Assembly: GCA_025359105.1 (NCBI GenBank)
Contig: JANYHK010000074.1
Span: 62,001-126,000, forward strand
DNA from: Myxococcales bacterium
GTDB lineage: Bacteria; Myxococcota_A; Polyangia; Polyangiales; Polyangiaceae
Reading direction: 5' to 3'
Length of the DNA stretch: 64,000 nucleotides
This document shows, piece after piece, positions 16,604 to 24,197 of the stretch; within the stretch, counting starts at the first letter, position 1, and each line of letters opens with the position of its first letter. The notes beneath the pieces are model-generated. The model did no database searches, was not told the DNA's origin, and was given only the letters and a program-made list of their open reading frames with translations. The translations under genes were made by a program, and so were the position numbers.

Positions 16604-17212
16604 CTAAAAGACGCGCGCCTCGACCTTGATCGTGTCCCCCGCCTGGAGCGGGATGTCGGCCTGCGCGCCGTCGGTGATGGCGTCGACGCTGACGGTGACG
16701 GTGACCGTCTTCTCTTTCGAGACGTGGCGCGTGAGGATGATGTGGTTGCTGTCGGCGATGTTGGTGAACCACCCCGACAGCCCGATCGCGTCGACGAGCT
16801 TCATCCCCTCGGTCCACGCGATGCTGCCCGGCTTGGCGACCTGGCCGATGACGCTGATCTTCTTCGAGTTGTACTGCTTGACGACGAGCGACACCTGCGG
16901 CGCGCTCAGGATCTTCTTCTCGACGAGCTTTGCCTTCAGCAGGCTCACGATGTCCTGCGGCTCGAGGCCGCTCACGGCGAGGCGGTCGACGTACGGAAAA
17001 TCGATCGTTCCATCGGGCTGGACGCGGTACTCCTTCGGCAAGTTCGTCTCGCCGACGACGTACACCTCGAACACGTCACCGGGCCCGACCGTCGTGCTCG
17101 GTGTGGCGGCGGGAAGGTTCGTCGGCGCCGGCGGTCGCGACCCTCGGCACCCGATGGTCACGAGGACGACGACCGCAAGCAGCGAGAGAAGACGTACGGC
17201 GCGGGCGAGCAT
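16604..17212 (-). CDS. short OPX polysaccharide export lipoprotein (copy 1)
   Basis: A 202-residue lipoprotein with lipobox VTIGC and Arg at +2, a Poly_export domain (VGPGDVFEVYVVGETNLPKEY) and an SLBB domain (ISVIGQVAKPGSIAW, LQAGDTIKVEARVF). It has the same architecture as its downstream duplicate and ends in nearly the same residues (RVF). Short OPX proteins form the periplasmic gate of capsule/EPS/spore-coat export machines and need a partner for the outer membrane. The beta-barrel encoded 42 bases upstream is the obvious candidate. The differences between the duplicates are scattered, mostly conservative, and avoid the conserved motifs, which suggests both copies are functional. Confidence 0.9.
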   Translation of the reverse strand: MLARAVRLLSLLAVVVLVTIGCRGSRPPAPTNLPAATPSTTVGPGDVFEVYVVGETNLPKEYRVQPDGTIDFPYVDRLAVSGLEPQDIVSLLKAKLVEKKILSAPQVSLVVKQYNSKKISVIGQVAKPGSIAWTEGMKLVDAIGLSGWFTNIADSNHIILTRHVSKEKTVTVTVSVDAITDGAQADIPLQAGDTIKVEARVF

Positions 17213-17254
17213 TGAGCTTCCGTCTGGCTTGCTTGGTGGCGTGGCGTTCCCCAG

Positions 17255-18700
17255 CTAGAGGAACCAGCGCACGCCGAGGCTAGCCTGGAAGCGCTTCCAG
17301 CTCATGTCGTAGACGCCCGTCTGCGTCGCGCTGATTTGCACGGGGAGCTGCGTGCTGCTGACGTTCTGCATGTAGTTGAACGTCGCGTTCAGGCCGAGCG
17401 ATTCGAGAATGCGGTACTCGGTGAACAGGGTCCCGTCGAGGCGGACGTCGGTGAACTTCGAGTGGACGAGCCCTCCGGTGCCGCCAGGCGTCGCGCCGCC
17501 GGGGTTGATGTAGACGTCCGGGTATTCCACGGCGCCGACCCCGCCCTCGAGCGAGATGAGGGCGCGACCGGCGAAGAAGTACGCGACCTTCGCGTAGCCG
17601 CGATCGCTTCCGTAGAAATCGCTGAAGTAGCTGTTCTGGTAGTCGCGGATGTACCCGAGCGCGATCGACGACAGCGTGAGGGACGCGTCGCTCACGTCCC
17701 CACCGGGAGCGTTGGCGGTCGGGAAGAATTTGAACTCCGCCTGGCCGATGATGCTGTCGTATTGCGACACGCGCGCGTCGCCGCCGGGGCGGTAGAAGCT
17801 CGCGCCCCAACCGGCCATGCCGAGGAACGCGACGCGAGGCGTGATGAGGCCGGACATACCGAGCCTCGCGCGGGTCGGCGTCGAGTCGTGCAGCGCGTTT
17901 ACCGCGCGATTGGACTGCGAGTACCCGAGGAAGCTGAGGCTGGCGTCGTAGAGGAACGCGGTGCGCGGCCGGAACTTCCAGCGCCCCTTCGTGAGGATCG
18001 AGTGCGTGACGTTGTTGAACGGCGTCCCATTGGAGCTCTCGAAGAGTGCCCCCTGAACCTGGTAGCCGAGGCGCCAGTCGAGGGTGCCGCTGTTCGGCGT
18101 CGCGATGACGTCGCCGCCTACGGCGAGCGTGTCGCGGTTGAACGACAGATCGGGGTTACCGAGGACCGTCGGCTGGATGGTGCGGTCGTAGAGGCCGTGG
18201 ACACTGAAGCTCCAGGGTCGCGTCGGAAGAATGTCGAGGCGGGCGTCGGCGTGACCGGAGAGGTTGCGCTGATCGCGGAGCTCTTGCACTCCGATGAACT
18301 CGCGGTACGTCGCCGCGATGCCTCCGCGGAACGAGACGGAGGGAGGGGCGCCGGCGGGTCCGGTGTTCCGCTGCGGGCCGAGCGTCGATACGGAGAGGGA
18401 GGGCGTGATCCGGAACACACCGCCGTCCGCGACGGGCACGGCCGGCGCGCCGTTGACGATGCCTGCGCCCGTCTTGTCCGAGCGAAGGAACCAGTTCGAG
18501 TCGTACCCTATCTCGCCGCCGAGGCCCGGATGCAGCTCCAAGTCCCCCGCGCGGTAGCCCGGCCCTTCGGCGAACCGCCGATCCTTCAGCCACTCTTGCG
18601 CATTCGCGCTCCGTGCCCCGAGCACAGACGCAAACATCAGCCCCGCGAGCGGAAGACCCACCCGCAACGCTCCCCCGATTATGCCAAGTCTGCGATTCAT
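17255..18700 (-). CDS. outer-membrane beta-barrel, predicted OPX partner (Wzp-like)
   Basis: A 481-residue protein with a signal peptide ending near SANAQ, then a run of amphipathic strands (GLGGEIGYDSNWFLRS, FSVHGLYDRTI, ALGYIRDYQNSYFSDFYG, LFTEYRILESLGLNATFNY) ending with a terminal aromatic strand ASLGVRWFL, the Omp C-terminal Phe/Leu signature. The length would fit roughly 18 strands. Its place directly upstream of two short OPX genes matches the composite OPX/beta-barrel translocon known from Myxococcus polysaccharide pathways, so I infer it forms the outer-membrane pore. No flippase, polymerase or glycosyltransferase gene is adjacent. Confidence 0.8.
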   Translation of the reverse strand: MNRRLGIIGGALRVGLPLAGLMFASVLGARSANAQEWLKDRRFAEGPGYRAGDLELHPGLGGEIGYDSNWFLRSDKTGAGIVNGAPAVPVADGGVFRITPSLSVSTLGPQRNTGPAGAPPSVSFRGGIAATYREFIGVQELRDQRNLSGHADARLDILPTRPWSFSVHGLYDRTIQPTVLGNPDLSFNRDTLAVGGDVIATPNSGTLDWRLGYQVQGALFESSNGTPFNNVTHSILTKGRWKFRPRTAFLYDASLSFLGYSQSNRAVNALHDSTPTRARLGMSGLITPRVAFLGMAGWGASFYRPGGDARVSQYDSIIGQAEFKFFPTANAPGGDVSDASLTLSSIALGYIRDYQNSYFSDFYGSDRGYAKVAYFFAGRALISLEGGVGAVEYPDVYINPGGATPGGTGGLVHSKFTDVRLDGTLFTEYRILESLGLNATFNYMQNVSSTQLPVQISATQTGVYDMSWKRFQASLGVRWFL

Positions 18701-18826
18701 CTCATGTCCGCCAATGTGCGCGCGCTACGTCCTGGTAGACGGGTCCGCCCCGCCATGGTGGCAGCTCGGGGATACAGCTTCTTCGCCCGCGCGCCGGTTG
18801 CCCGTTTAGTCAGCCCGTCGTGGTCC

Positions 18827-19462
18827 TCAGCGTTCGCAGCTCGTGCACTGCGGCGGACCACTGATGAGCGTGGGGTCCGTGGAGGGGAAGTTCGTGTCGT
18901 CGGAGGCCGGGAGCGACGGGTCCACCGTGGTGGTGACCTTGGTGTCGCCGATGAACGCGGCTTCCTCGCCGATGCACTGGTTGGCCTCGGCCGTCAGCTG
19001 CTCGGCGCGTTGCCGGAGCACCGTGAGAATGGTGAACTCGTGGTTGCTGAGCTCCGCGTCGTTGCGCGTCGCGGCCGCCTGGAGCGACGACTTGCGGTCG
19101 CGCGCCGAGCGGGTGGCGACGTCGATCTGCGAGAGCTTGTCATTGAGGCAAAGGGTCTTGACGACGTCGCGGGCTTCGCGCGCGCCCTGGAGTTGCTTGC
19201 GGACCCCCGCGGCAGCCTGCTCCATGCGCTGGATCGAGCGGTCCGATTCGACCACCTGCTCCTGCGGGCTCAGCTGCGTCTTGCGCTGAAAGCCGACCTG
19301 CGCGTCGGTTCCCCCGCCTGCGCCTCCTCCTGGCACGGCTGCCGTCGCGCCTGCGGGCGCACCCGTGCCCGCCGGCTGTGCGCCGGCCGGAGAGGCGGCA
19401 TAGGCCAACAAGGCTGCCGTGATCACCCACCTAAAGTGCTTCAAGTTCTGGCGAAGACGCAT
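18827..19462 (-). CDS. secreted coiled-coil protein of unknown function
   Basis: A 211-residue protein with a signal peptide ending near PAGAQ, a Gly/Ala-rich linker (residues 30-55), a helical, probably coiled-coil middle (about 60-165; heptad-like LSPQEQVVESDRSIQRME and SNHEFTILTVLRQRAEQL) and a C-terminal tail with cysteines (PPQCTSCE). A good ribosome site (GGGAG) precedes the ATG. It is the first gene of the leftward OPX/beta-barrel operon, 126 bases upstream of the barrel, so a periplasmic accessory role in polysaccharide export is a reasonable guess. No family is recognised. Confidence 0.65.
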   Translation of the reverse strand: MRLRQNLKHFRWVITAALLAYAASPAGAQPAGTGAPAGATAAVPGGGAGGGTDAQVGFQRKTQLSPQEQVVESDRSIQRMEQAAAGVRKQLQGAREARDVVKTLCLNDKLSQIDVATRSARDRKSSLQAAATRNDAELSNHEFTILTVLRQRAEQLTAEANQCIGEEAAFIGDTKVTTTVDPSLPASDDTNFPSTDPTLISGPPQCTSCER

Positions 19463-19825
19463 TGCATCTCCCTTCCGAGCCTAGGGACTCTATCGAGCGT
19501 GACGGGACGTGTCAATGATCGAAGACCGGCAAATTTCTCAGCAATTCTGTAGGGTCGGCGTGTGCCGGGGTCGTGCGACCTATCCAGAGAGGCTCTGGCG
19601 AGCGCTCGAGGCGTCCCCGGAGGGCGGCGGAGGCTGTCCTCCAAGAAGTCGGATGCGCCAGCATGTCGAACGGTTCATGGAACGAGCGATGTAAGCGTGC
19701 GCGCGGATCGCGCCGTCCGGTACGTTGCCGGGGCGGACAAAAGCATTCACGCCGGTTCTCGTGGCGCCCCGGGCGACCGAGAAACCGGCGTGGGTTGCGA
19801 GGGGGACGCGCAGCCGCGCGATGCC
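19463..19825. other. intergenic region between the OPX operon and the Glt-like cluster
   Basis: A 363-base gap without a credible gene. Short frames exist but have no signal, ribosome site or family match. The right part carries the terminator-like hairpin of the Glt-like cluster. The left part (19463-19735), with locally AT-richer bases around 19510-19550, must hold the promoter of the leftward OPX operon, though I cannot assign -35/-10 boxes with confidence. Confidence 0.5.
19736..19792 (-). terminator. candidate Rho-independent terminator after the GltG-like gene
   Basis: Read leftward, the sequence forms a stem CACGCCGGTT(T)CTCG / CGAGAACCGGCGTG (19748-19792, one bulged base) with a GC-rich inner loop, followed within seven bases by TTTT (19739-19742). 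It lies 34 bases past the stop of the GltG-like gene. It would separate the Glt-like transcription unit from the OPX operon. Confidence 0.55.
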
Positions 19826-21232
19826 CTACTTGTTCTGGAGGAACTTGACCGGAATGTTGATCGTCGAGCCGGTCCCGCCCGGCGCGTCGAAGTTCGCGTT
19901 CCGAACCGCCCGCGCGATGCAGCTTGCGACGGTCGAGCTGAGACCGTTGTTGCTCGCGATGTCGGCCGACGAGACCTCACCGTTCGGCGCAATCTTCGCC
20001 GAGATGGTCACCGAGCCCTGCATGGTGGGATCCGACTGGAGGCCGGTGTTGTAGCAAGACCGGAACTTCGCGCGGAGGCCGGCGACGACGCGCTCGGCGT
20101 TGTTGACGGGAACCGTGGCGCTCGTGCCGCCGATCTGCGCGTCGCCCTTCGGGCCGCCGACGTCGCGGCCGGTGCCGGCGCCCGTGTTGGCGCCGCCCGT
20201 CGTCGAGCCGCCGATTCCCGCGAGTCCGGAGCCGCCCCTTCCGCCTTGCACCGGCGCGCCGCCGGAGCCGAGGTTGAGGTTCCCGCCGGTGTTGCTCACG
20301 CCCGCGCCGCTCGCGGCCGCACCGGAGAGATCGACCGGGGGAATGTCGCTTCGGTTGAGGGCGCCCTGCACGGCGGAGTTGCCGCCGAACGCGGCGAGCA
20401 TCTGCATTTGCATCGCCTCTGCCTGCTGCGCGAGCGCGGCGGCCTTCGCGTCGCTGACCGAGCCCGCCTTCTGGGGACCGCCCGCCGCTTTCGCGGGGGC
20501 CGTCGCCGTAGGCTTGTCGTTCTTGTCGGGCGTGCCCGTGTCGGCCGGCTTCGGTTGATCGTCCTCAACCACGGGCGGCGGGACGTTCTTCGCGAGATCG
20601 ATGAGGCCGGCGATCGTCATATCCTCGTTGAGGACCGGATCCATCCAGTCCGAGTACATCGCGCCGATGACGCCGAAGTGGAGCATGAAGCTGAACGCGG
20701 CGATGATCGTGAGCGTCCAGTCGATCTGGCTGGCGATGCCCCCTTTGACGGCGAGCGGGAGCTGCGGGCGCGGCTGGATGGGCGGCGGCGCGACGAACTG
20801 AAAGAGGAACGTCGTCTCGCCGATGACGACCTTGCCGCGCGCTTCGTCGGTGAGGCGAATCTGGTAGGCGTTGCCGACGCGCTTGGCCTGACCCTTCAGC
20901 GCAGTGATGTCGCTGATGCCCGTCGCGAGCGCGACGCGCCCGGTCATGCCGTCGACGAAGTTCAGGTAGTAGTCACTGCCCACGAGCTCGAAGAGCTTGA
21001 ACTGCGGCGGCACCGACTGGGCCGGCACGACGAACATCGCCTTCTCGCTCGCGCCGACGGTCACCGTCGTGCGCTGCTTGATGATGCGCTCCTCGATGAC
21101 ACGGCCCCCGTGCACCAGACCGATGCGCAGGACCTTGGGTCCCGTCGCCATCGTCATGGCGCGCATGACGGCGGTCATCTGGCCAGGTCGACCTGACTGC
21201 TGCTGCGGCTGCAAACCCGGAGGCTGGTTCAT
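19826..21232 (-). CDS. GltG-like FHA/TonB-tail inner-membrane protein
   Basis: A 468-residue protein with the architecture of Myxococcus GltG/NfsG. A cytoplasmic FHA-like domain (about residues 35-165, with TVTVGASEKAMF, GSDYYLNFVDG and GKVVIGETTFLFQF) is followed by one membrane helix (about 170-192), a long Pro/Ala then Gly-rich periplasmic linker with short repeats (200-370), and a C-terminal AgmX/PglI-type TonB-like domain (RVVAGLRAKFRSCYNTGL, GSVTISAKIAPNGEVSSADI, two conserved Cys). Such proteins span the periplasm to link an inner-membrane proton-driven motor to outer-membrane components. GGAG precedes the ATG. Position downstream of GltD/GltE-like genes supports the assignment. Confidence 0.8.
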   Translation of the reverse strand: MNQPPGLQPQQQSGRPGQMTAVMRAMTMATGPKVLRIGLVHGGRVIEERIIKQRTTVTVGASEKAMFVVPAQSVPPQFKLFELVGSDYYLNFVDGMTGRVALATGISDITALKGQAKRVGNAYQIRLTDEARGKVVIGETTFLFQFVAPPPIQPRPQLPLAVKGGIASQIDWTLTIIAAFSFMLHFGVIGAMYSDWMDPVLNEDMTIAGLIDLAKNVPPPVVEDDQPKPADTGTPDKNDKPTATAPAKAAGGPQKAGSVSDAKAAALAQQAEAMQMQMLAAFGGNSAVQGALNRSDIPPVDLSGAAASGAGVSNTGGNLNLGSGGAPVQGGRGGSGLAGIGGSTTGGANTGAGTGRDVGGPKGDAQIGGTSATVPVNNAERVVAGLRAKFRSCYNTGLQSDPTMQGSVTISAKIAPNGEVSSADIASNNGLSSTVASCIARAVRNANFDAPGGTGSTINIPVKFLQNK

Positions 21233-21378
21233 GTTCGCGGCTCCAAACGGACAAGTACGGCGTACGAAAGCTCGGGACTCAGGTGTGACGGCTTAGAGTG
21301 CCGCAGCGTGCATTAGTTCCCAACAATTCCGCGAGTCGGAGCGTAGCACGCGGAAGGGGCCGTGCTGAAAGAGGAATT

Positions 21379-22014
21379 TCACGCTGGGGGGGAGGCTTCG
21401 GGCAAGGCCGCCGGTGGTGCATTCGGCGCGACATCGGGCGCTCCGGCCAGGCCGATGGCTTCCATGCGCTCGATGAGCTGGTCAGTGGCGAGGAGGCGGG
21501 CTTTGGCGGCCTTGGCGGCGCGCACCCCGATGGTCACGCAGATCACTGCCCCACAGATCCCTACGGCGGCGACGTCGATTCCATCTCGAACCGCCTGCTG
21601 GATGGCGAAGTCCTGGATCTCGAGGGGCAGATCGCTGGCCACCCCCAGCCCCTGCCGGAGCGCCAAGGACGCGAGCAGAAAGCCGGTCGTGGCCGCAATG
21701 CTCGCGCAGACGCGCGGGACACGCGCGCCGGAGCTCGCCAGGTGATCGAGGTCGAGCAAGAGCTCGTTGATGCGCGCGATGCGCTCCTCGCCAGGCAAGC
21801 CGAACGCGAGCACCAGCTCTCGCTCCCAATCGGCGTCGGGATCCTCCGCGATGGAGGCGCAGACCTCCGCGTAGCGTGCACGCCCCGCGTCGCCACGCAG
21901 CGCCTCGAGCAGCGGTCCCGGATCGATCGCCGTCGGCGCGATCGCGCGCCGGAGCCGGTTCAGGCTCGCCCAGATGCACGAGATCACCACGATCGCCGCA
22001 ACGGTCGGCAGCAC
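21379..22014 (-). CDS. three-helix inner-membrane protein, TolQ/ExbB-like topology
   Basis: A 211-residue protein with a hydrophobic N-terminal helix (residues 2-18), a charged cytoplasmic stretch of about 100 residues, and two closely spaced helices (about 127-148 and 158-178) followed by a charged helix and a Pro/Ala tail. This is the topology of TolQ/ExbB/MotA motor stators. However, the family's conserved Gly-Thr/Pro pattern is not recognisable, so homology is unproven. Lying between a small periplasmic protein and the FHA/TonB-like gene, it is a candidate energising subunit; no TolR/ExbD-like partner is present in the window. The GTG start lacks a clear ribosome site. Confidence 0.55.
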   Translation of the reverse strand: MLPTVAAIVVISCIWASLNRLRRAIAPTAIDPGPLLEALRGDAGRARYAEVCASIAEDPDADWERELVLAFGLPGEERIARINELLLDLDHLASSGARVPRVCASIAATTGFLLASLALRQGLGVASDLPLEIQDFAIQQAVRDGIDVAAVGICGAVICVTIGVRAAKAAKARLLATDQLIERMEAIGLAGAPDVAPNAPPAALPEASPPA

Positions 22015-22052
22015 GCGTCAGCGATAGCAGAAAACCCGGCGCCAGCTTGTTC

Positions 22053-22292
22053 TCAGAGCGGTGCCGCCGCCGACAGCGCCTTCTCATCGAGCGCGTGCTT
22101 CAGCTCGTGCAGCGGCACATTCATCTTTTGCTTCGTAACCTCGATGGTCACGCTCGGCCGCCGCGGATTGCCAACCACGGTCACGACCTTGATCGTCGTC
22201 CGCGTCCCGCTCTCCTCGGCCCGCACGCCCGCCCCAACGAACAGCGTCGCCACCACCACCCCCACCCCGACGAAGTACTTCACCAGGCTCAT
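22053..22292 (-). CDS. tiny periplasmic protein, paralog 2 of the Glt-like cluster
   Basis: A 79-residue protein with a signal peptide ending near GVRAE and a mature part of about 55 residues (IKVVTVVGNPRRPSVTIEV, then HELKHALDEKAL). The pattern T-I-x-x-V-T-hydrophobic-V-G-x3-K/R-P-x3-V/I-D/E-V-S/T-K...E-L-R/K is shared with the 82-residue protein encoded at 22514-22762, so the two are paralogs. AGGAG upstream supports the ATG. It could occupy the GltF-like slot of the cluster, but I cannot prove relation to GltF. The two copies flank a palindromic repeat. Confidence 0.65.
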   Translation of the reverse strand: MSLVKYFVGVGVVVATLFVGAGVRAEESGTRTTIKVVTVVGNPRRPSVTIEVTKQKMNVPLHELKHALDEKALSAAAPL

Positions 22293-22393
22293 GTGCTCCG
22301 CTCCTCGACCAAGGATAGCACCGCGCCCCCTCGAAGCCCGCCCTCTCAATCTTCCTCCCCCCTGCCCCACCCACCCGCCGCGCGCGCAGCGCG

Positions 22394-22464
22394 CTTCGCC
22401 CCAGGCGAAGGGGGGAGGCTCATTGCTTCGCGCCGCGCGGAGCAATGAGGGGGCCTCCGGCCCC
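22394..22464. repeat. palindromic dispersed repeat, copy A
   Basis: In the 221-base gap between the two small genes. Three nested elements are seen: CTTCGCC-CCA-GGCGAAG (22394-22410), a 31-base palindrome with 15-base arms and one mismatch (22419-22449, core GCTTCGCGC-C-GCGCGGAGC, ends CTCATT/AATGAG), and GGGGCC-TCC-GGCCCC (22450-22464). The same order and core occur at 15748-15817. This layout suggests a dispersed REP-like family. As RNA it would fold into consecutive hairpins inside the Glt-like transcript. Confidence 0.75.
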
Positions 22465-22513
22465 TACAAGACAAAGGAACCCGTTTCTGACCAGGCGTCC
22501 CCAGGACGCCTAA

Positions 22514-22762
22514 TCAAAACGGATCGTGCATCGTCGCTTCCTCGATGCGATCCAGAAACGGCTGCCTGAGCTCCGCCAGTGTCAGCTTTGGCTGAATTTT
22601 GCTCACGTCGACCGAGGCGATCGGCTTCTGCACGCGACCGACGATGGTGACCTCGCCGATCGTGATGACGCCGCCCTTCTTCTCCTGCGCGGACGCATCG
22701 CCCGAGGCGAACGAGATGGCTGCGATGGCGGCGACGACGAGTCGTCCAACGACCTTGTTCAT
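22514..22762 (-). CDS. tiny periplasmic protein, paralog 1 (GltF position)
   Basis: An 82-residue protein with a signal peptide ending near DASAQ and a mature part of about 57 residues (VITIGEVTIVGRVQKPIASVDV, LAELRQPFLDRIEE). It aligns along its whole mature length with the 79-residue protein further downstream. The ATG overlaps the stop of the TPR lipoprotein gene (ATGA), so it is translated with it. In Myxococcus the gene after gltE is gltF, a poorly known periplasmic protein, so by position this is the GltF counterpart; sequence homology remains to be tested. Confidence 0.7.
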   Translation of the reverse strand: MNKVVGRLVVAAIAAISFASGDASAQEKKGGVITIGEVTIVGRVQKPIASVDVSKIQPKLTLAELRQPFLDRIEEATMHDPF

Positions 22763-24186
22763 GGCATGTCCCTCACGATTCCGCTGCTCGCGGCAGGTTT
22801 GGCTCCACCTGCCGGCGGCGTCGTCGGCTTCGCGGCGGCGGCGGGCGTGCCGGCGGCCGGAGCACCCGCGGCGGGCGTGCTGGCGGCTGGGGTGGCGGTC
22901 GCGGCCGGAGGTGGCGCGGCTACCGGCAGGTTCAGCTCCGCCTTCTTCGCGTTCGCGCGGTTGATGAGCTCGTCCACGTCGTCGGCTTGGCCGGGGGGCG
23001 CCTTCGGACCGCGCATCGACTTGAAGGTGTTGAGCTCCTTGATCGCCGTATCGACCTGATCCTTCGCGGTCGTGTTCGGGATGTTCGAGGAGAACAGGTA
23101 GAGCAGACCCAGGTCGTAGTGCGCGACGGCGAGCGTCGAGTCCATCGACAGCGCCTGGTCGAACTCCTTCTTCGCGTCCGCCGGGCGGCCGGCGAGACGA
23201 TATCCGTCGCCCAGATTCAGGTGGGCGAGCGCGCTCTTCGGCCCGAACTTCGTCGCGCCCTCCAGAAGCGGCACCGCCTCCGCGCTGTTTCCGGCCTCGA
23301 GCTTCATGACGCCGAGCTGGATGAGGGCCTCGACCATGTCCGGGCGCTTGGCGACCGCGGCCTCGAAGTCCTTGAACGCGCCCTGGCGGAAGCCCGTCTC
23401 CTTGTAGATGAGGCCGCGGAGCAGGTGCGCCTCGGCGTTCGACGGATCGCGCGGCGGGCTGACGTCACCGAAGCCTTCCAAGATCGCCTGGAGCGCGTAC
23501 TTCGCGAGCTCCATGCGACGCGCGCGGTAGTGGTCGCGGGCGATCGTGACCATCGCCTCCTTGAAGTCGGGATCGAGCCGGAGCGCGTCCTGCGCGATCT
23601 GCTGCGCGCTGCCCGAGTCCTTCGCGATCGACTTCACCTCGGCGAGGTACGTCGCGACGCGCGCCGAGTTCGGCATCTTTGCGCGCTTGTCGGTGAGGAA
23701 GGTGTCGGCCTCGCCCGCGTGGCCGGTGGTCGCGAGGCTCATCGCGTAGCCGCCCATCGCGAGCTCGTAGTCGCTCTTCAGATCGAGCGCCTTCCTGTAC
23801 TCCTGCTGCGCCGACGAGTACTCGCCCATGCGGTCGTAGACGCAACCGAGCGAGTAGTGCGGCGCCGCCGACGTGGACGCAGCCGAGGCGGCCTCCTGAA
23901 AGCCCTGCTTCGCGCCCGCGAGATCCCCGCGCATCCACGCCTGGAATCCCTTGTCGTATGCCGCCTTCGCCGCGCCGGTCAGATCCGAGTGCGCGTCGGG
24001 GCCGCCGGTCACGCCGACCTGCTGCCCAGTGTCCGTGTTCACCGCCGTGCCCTGCTCGACCGCGCCGCCGTCGACGGTGGCCTTCGGGTACTCGACCTTC
24101 TTGTCGTCGCCGCCGCAGCCGACGCCCGCCAGAGGCAAAGCGCCGAGGGTGGCTGCGGCTGCGAGGACCAGGATCGCTCGTTTCAT
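22759..24186 (-). CDS. GltE/AglT-like TPR lipoprotein
   Basis: A 475-residue protein, close to the length of Myxococcus AglT/GltE. The N-terminal signal ends at GVGCGGDD (lipobox Cys about residue 24; Gly at +2 is compatible with the outer membrane). Residues 75-390 are a TPR array (APHYSLGCVYDRMGEYSSAQQEYRKAL, AEAHLLRGLIYKETG, ALIQLGVMKLEAGNSAEAV, AHYDLGLLYLFSS). The tail is Ala/Pro repeats. In the gliding machine this protein sits in the outer membrane and binds GltD. Here it starts 12 bases after the giant TPR protein's stop, repeating the D-E gene order. Confidence 0.8.
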   Translation of the reverse strand: MKRAILVLAAAATLGALPLAGVGCGGDDKKVEYPKATVDGGAVEQGTAVNTDTGQQVGVTGGPDAHSDLTGAAKAAYDKGFQAWMRGDLAGAKQGFQEAASAASTSAAPHYSLGCVYDRMGEYSSAQQEYRKALDLKSDYELAMGGYAMSLATTGHAGEADTFLTDKRAKMPNSARVATYLAEVKSIAKDSGSAQQIAQDALRLDPDFKEAMVTIARDHYRARRMELAKYALQAILEGFGDVSPPRDPSNAEAHLLRGLIYKETGFRQGAFKDFEAAVAKRPDMVEALIQLGVMKLEAGNSAEAVPLLEGATKFGPKSALAHLNLGDGYRLAGRPADAKKEFDQALSMDSTLAVAHYDLGLLYLFSSNIPNTTAKDQVDTAIKELNTFKSMRGPKAPPGQADDVDELINRANAKKAELNLPVAAPPPAATATPAASTPAAGAPAAGTPAAAAKPTTPPAGGAKPAASSGIVRDMP

Positions 24187-24197
24187 GATCGCCCCTC

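Noticed and set aside
18720-19552. Plus-strand frame continuing antisense through the barrel and coiled-coil genes
   Set aside because: It has no ribosome site and an Arg-rich shadow composition; the minus-strand genes have signal peptides and family features.
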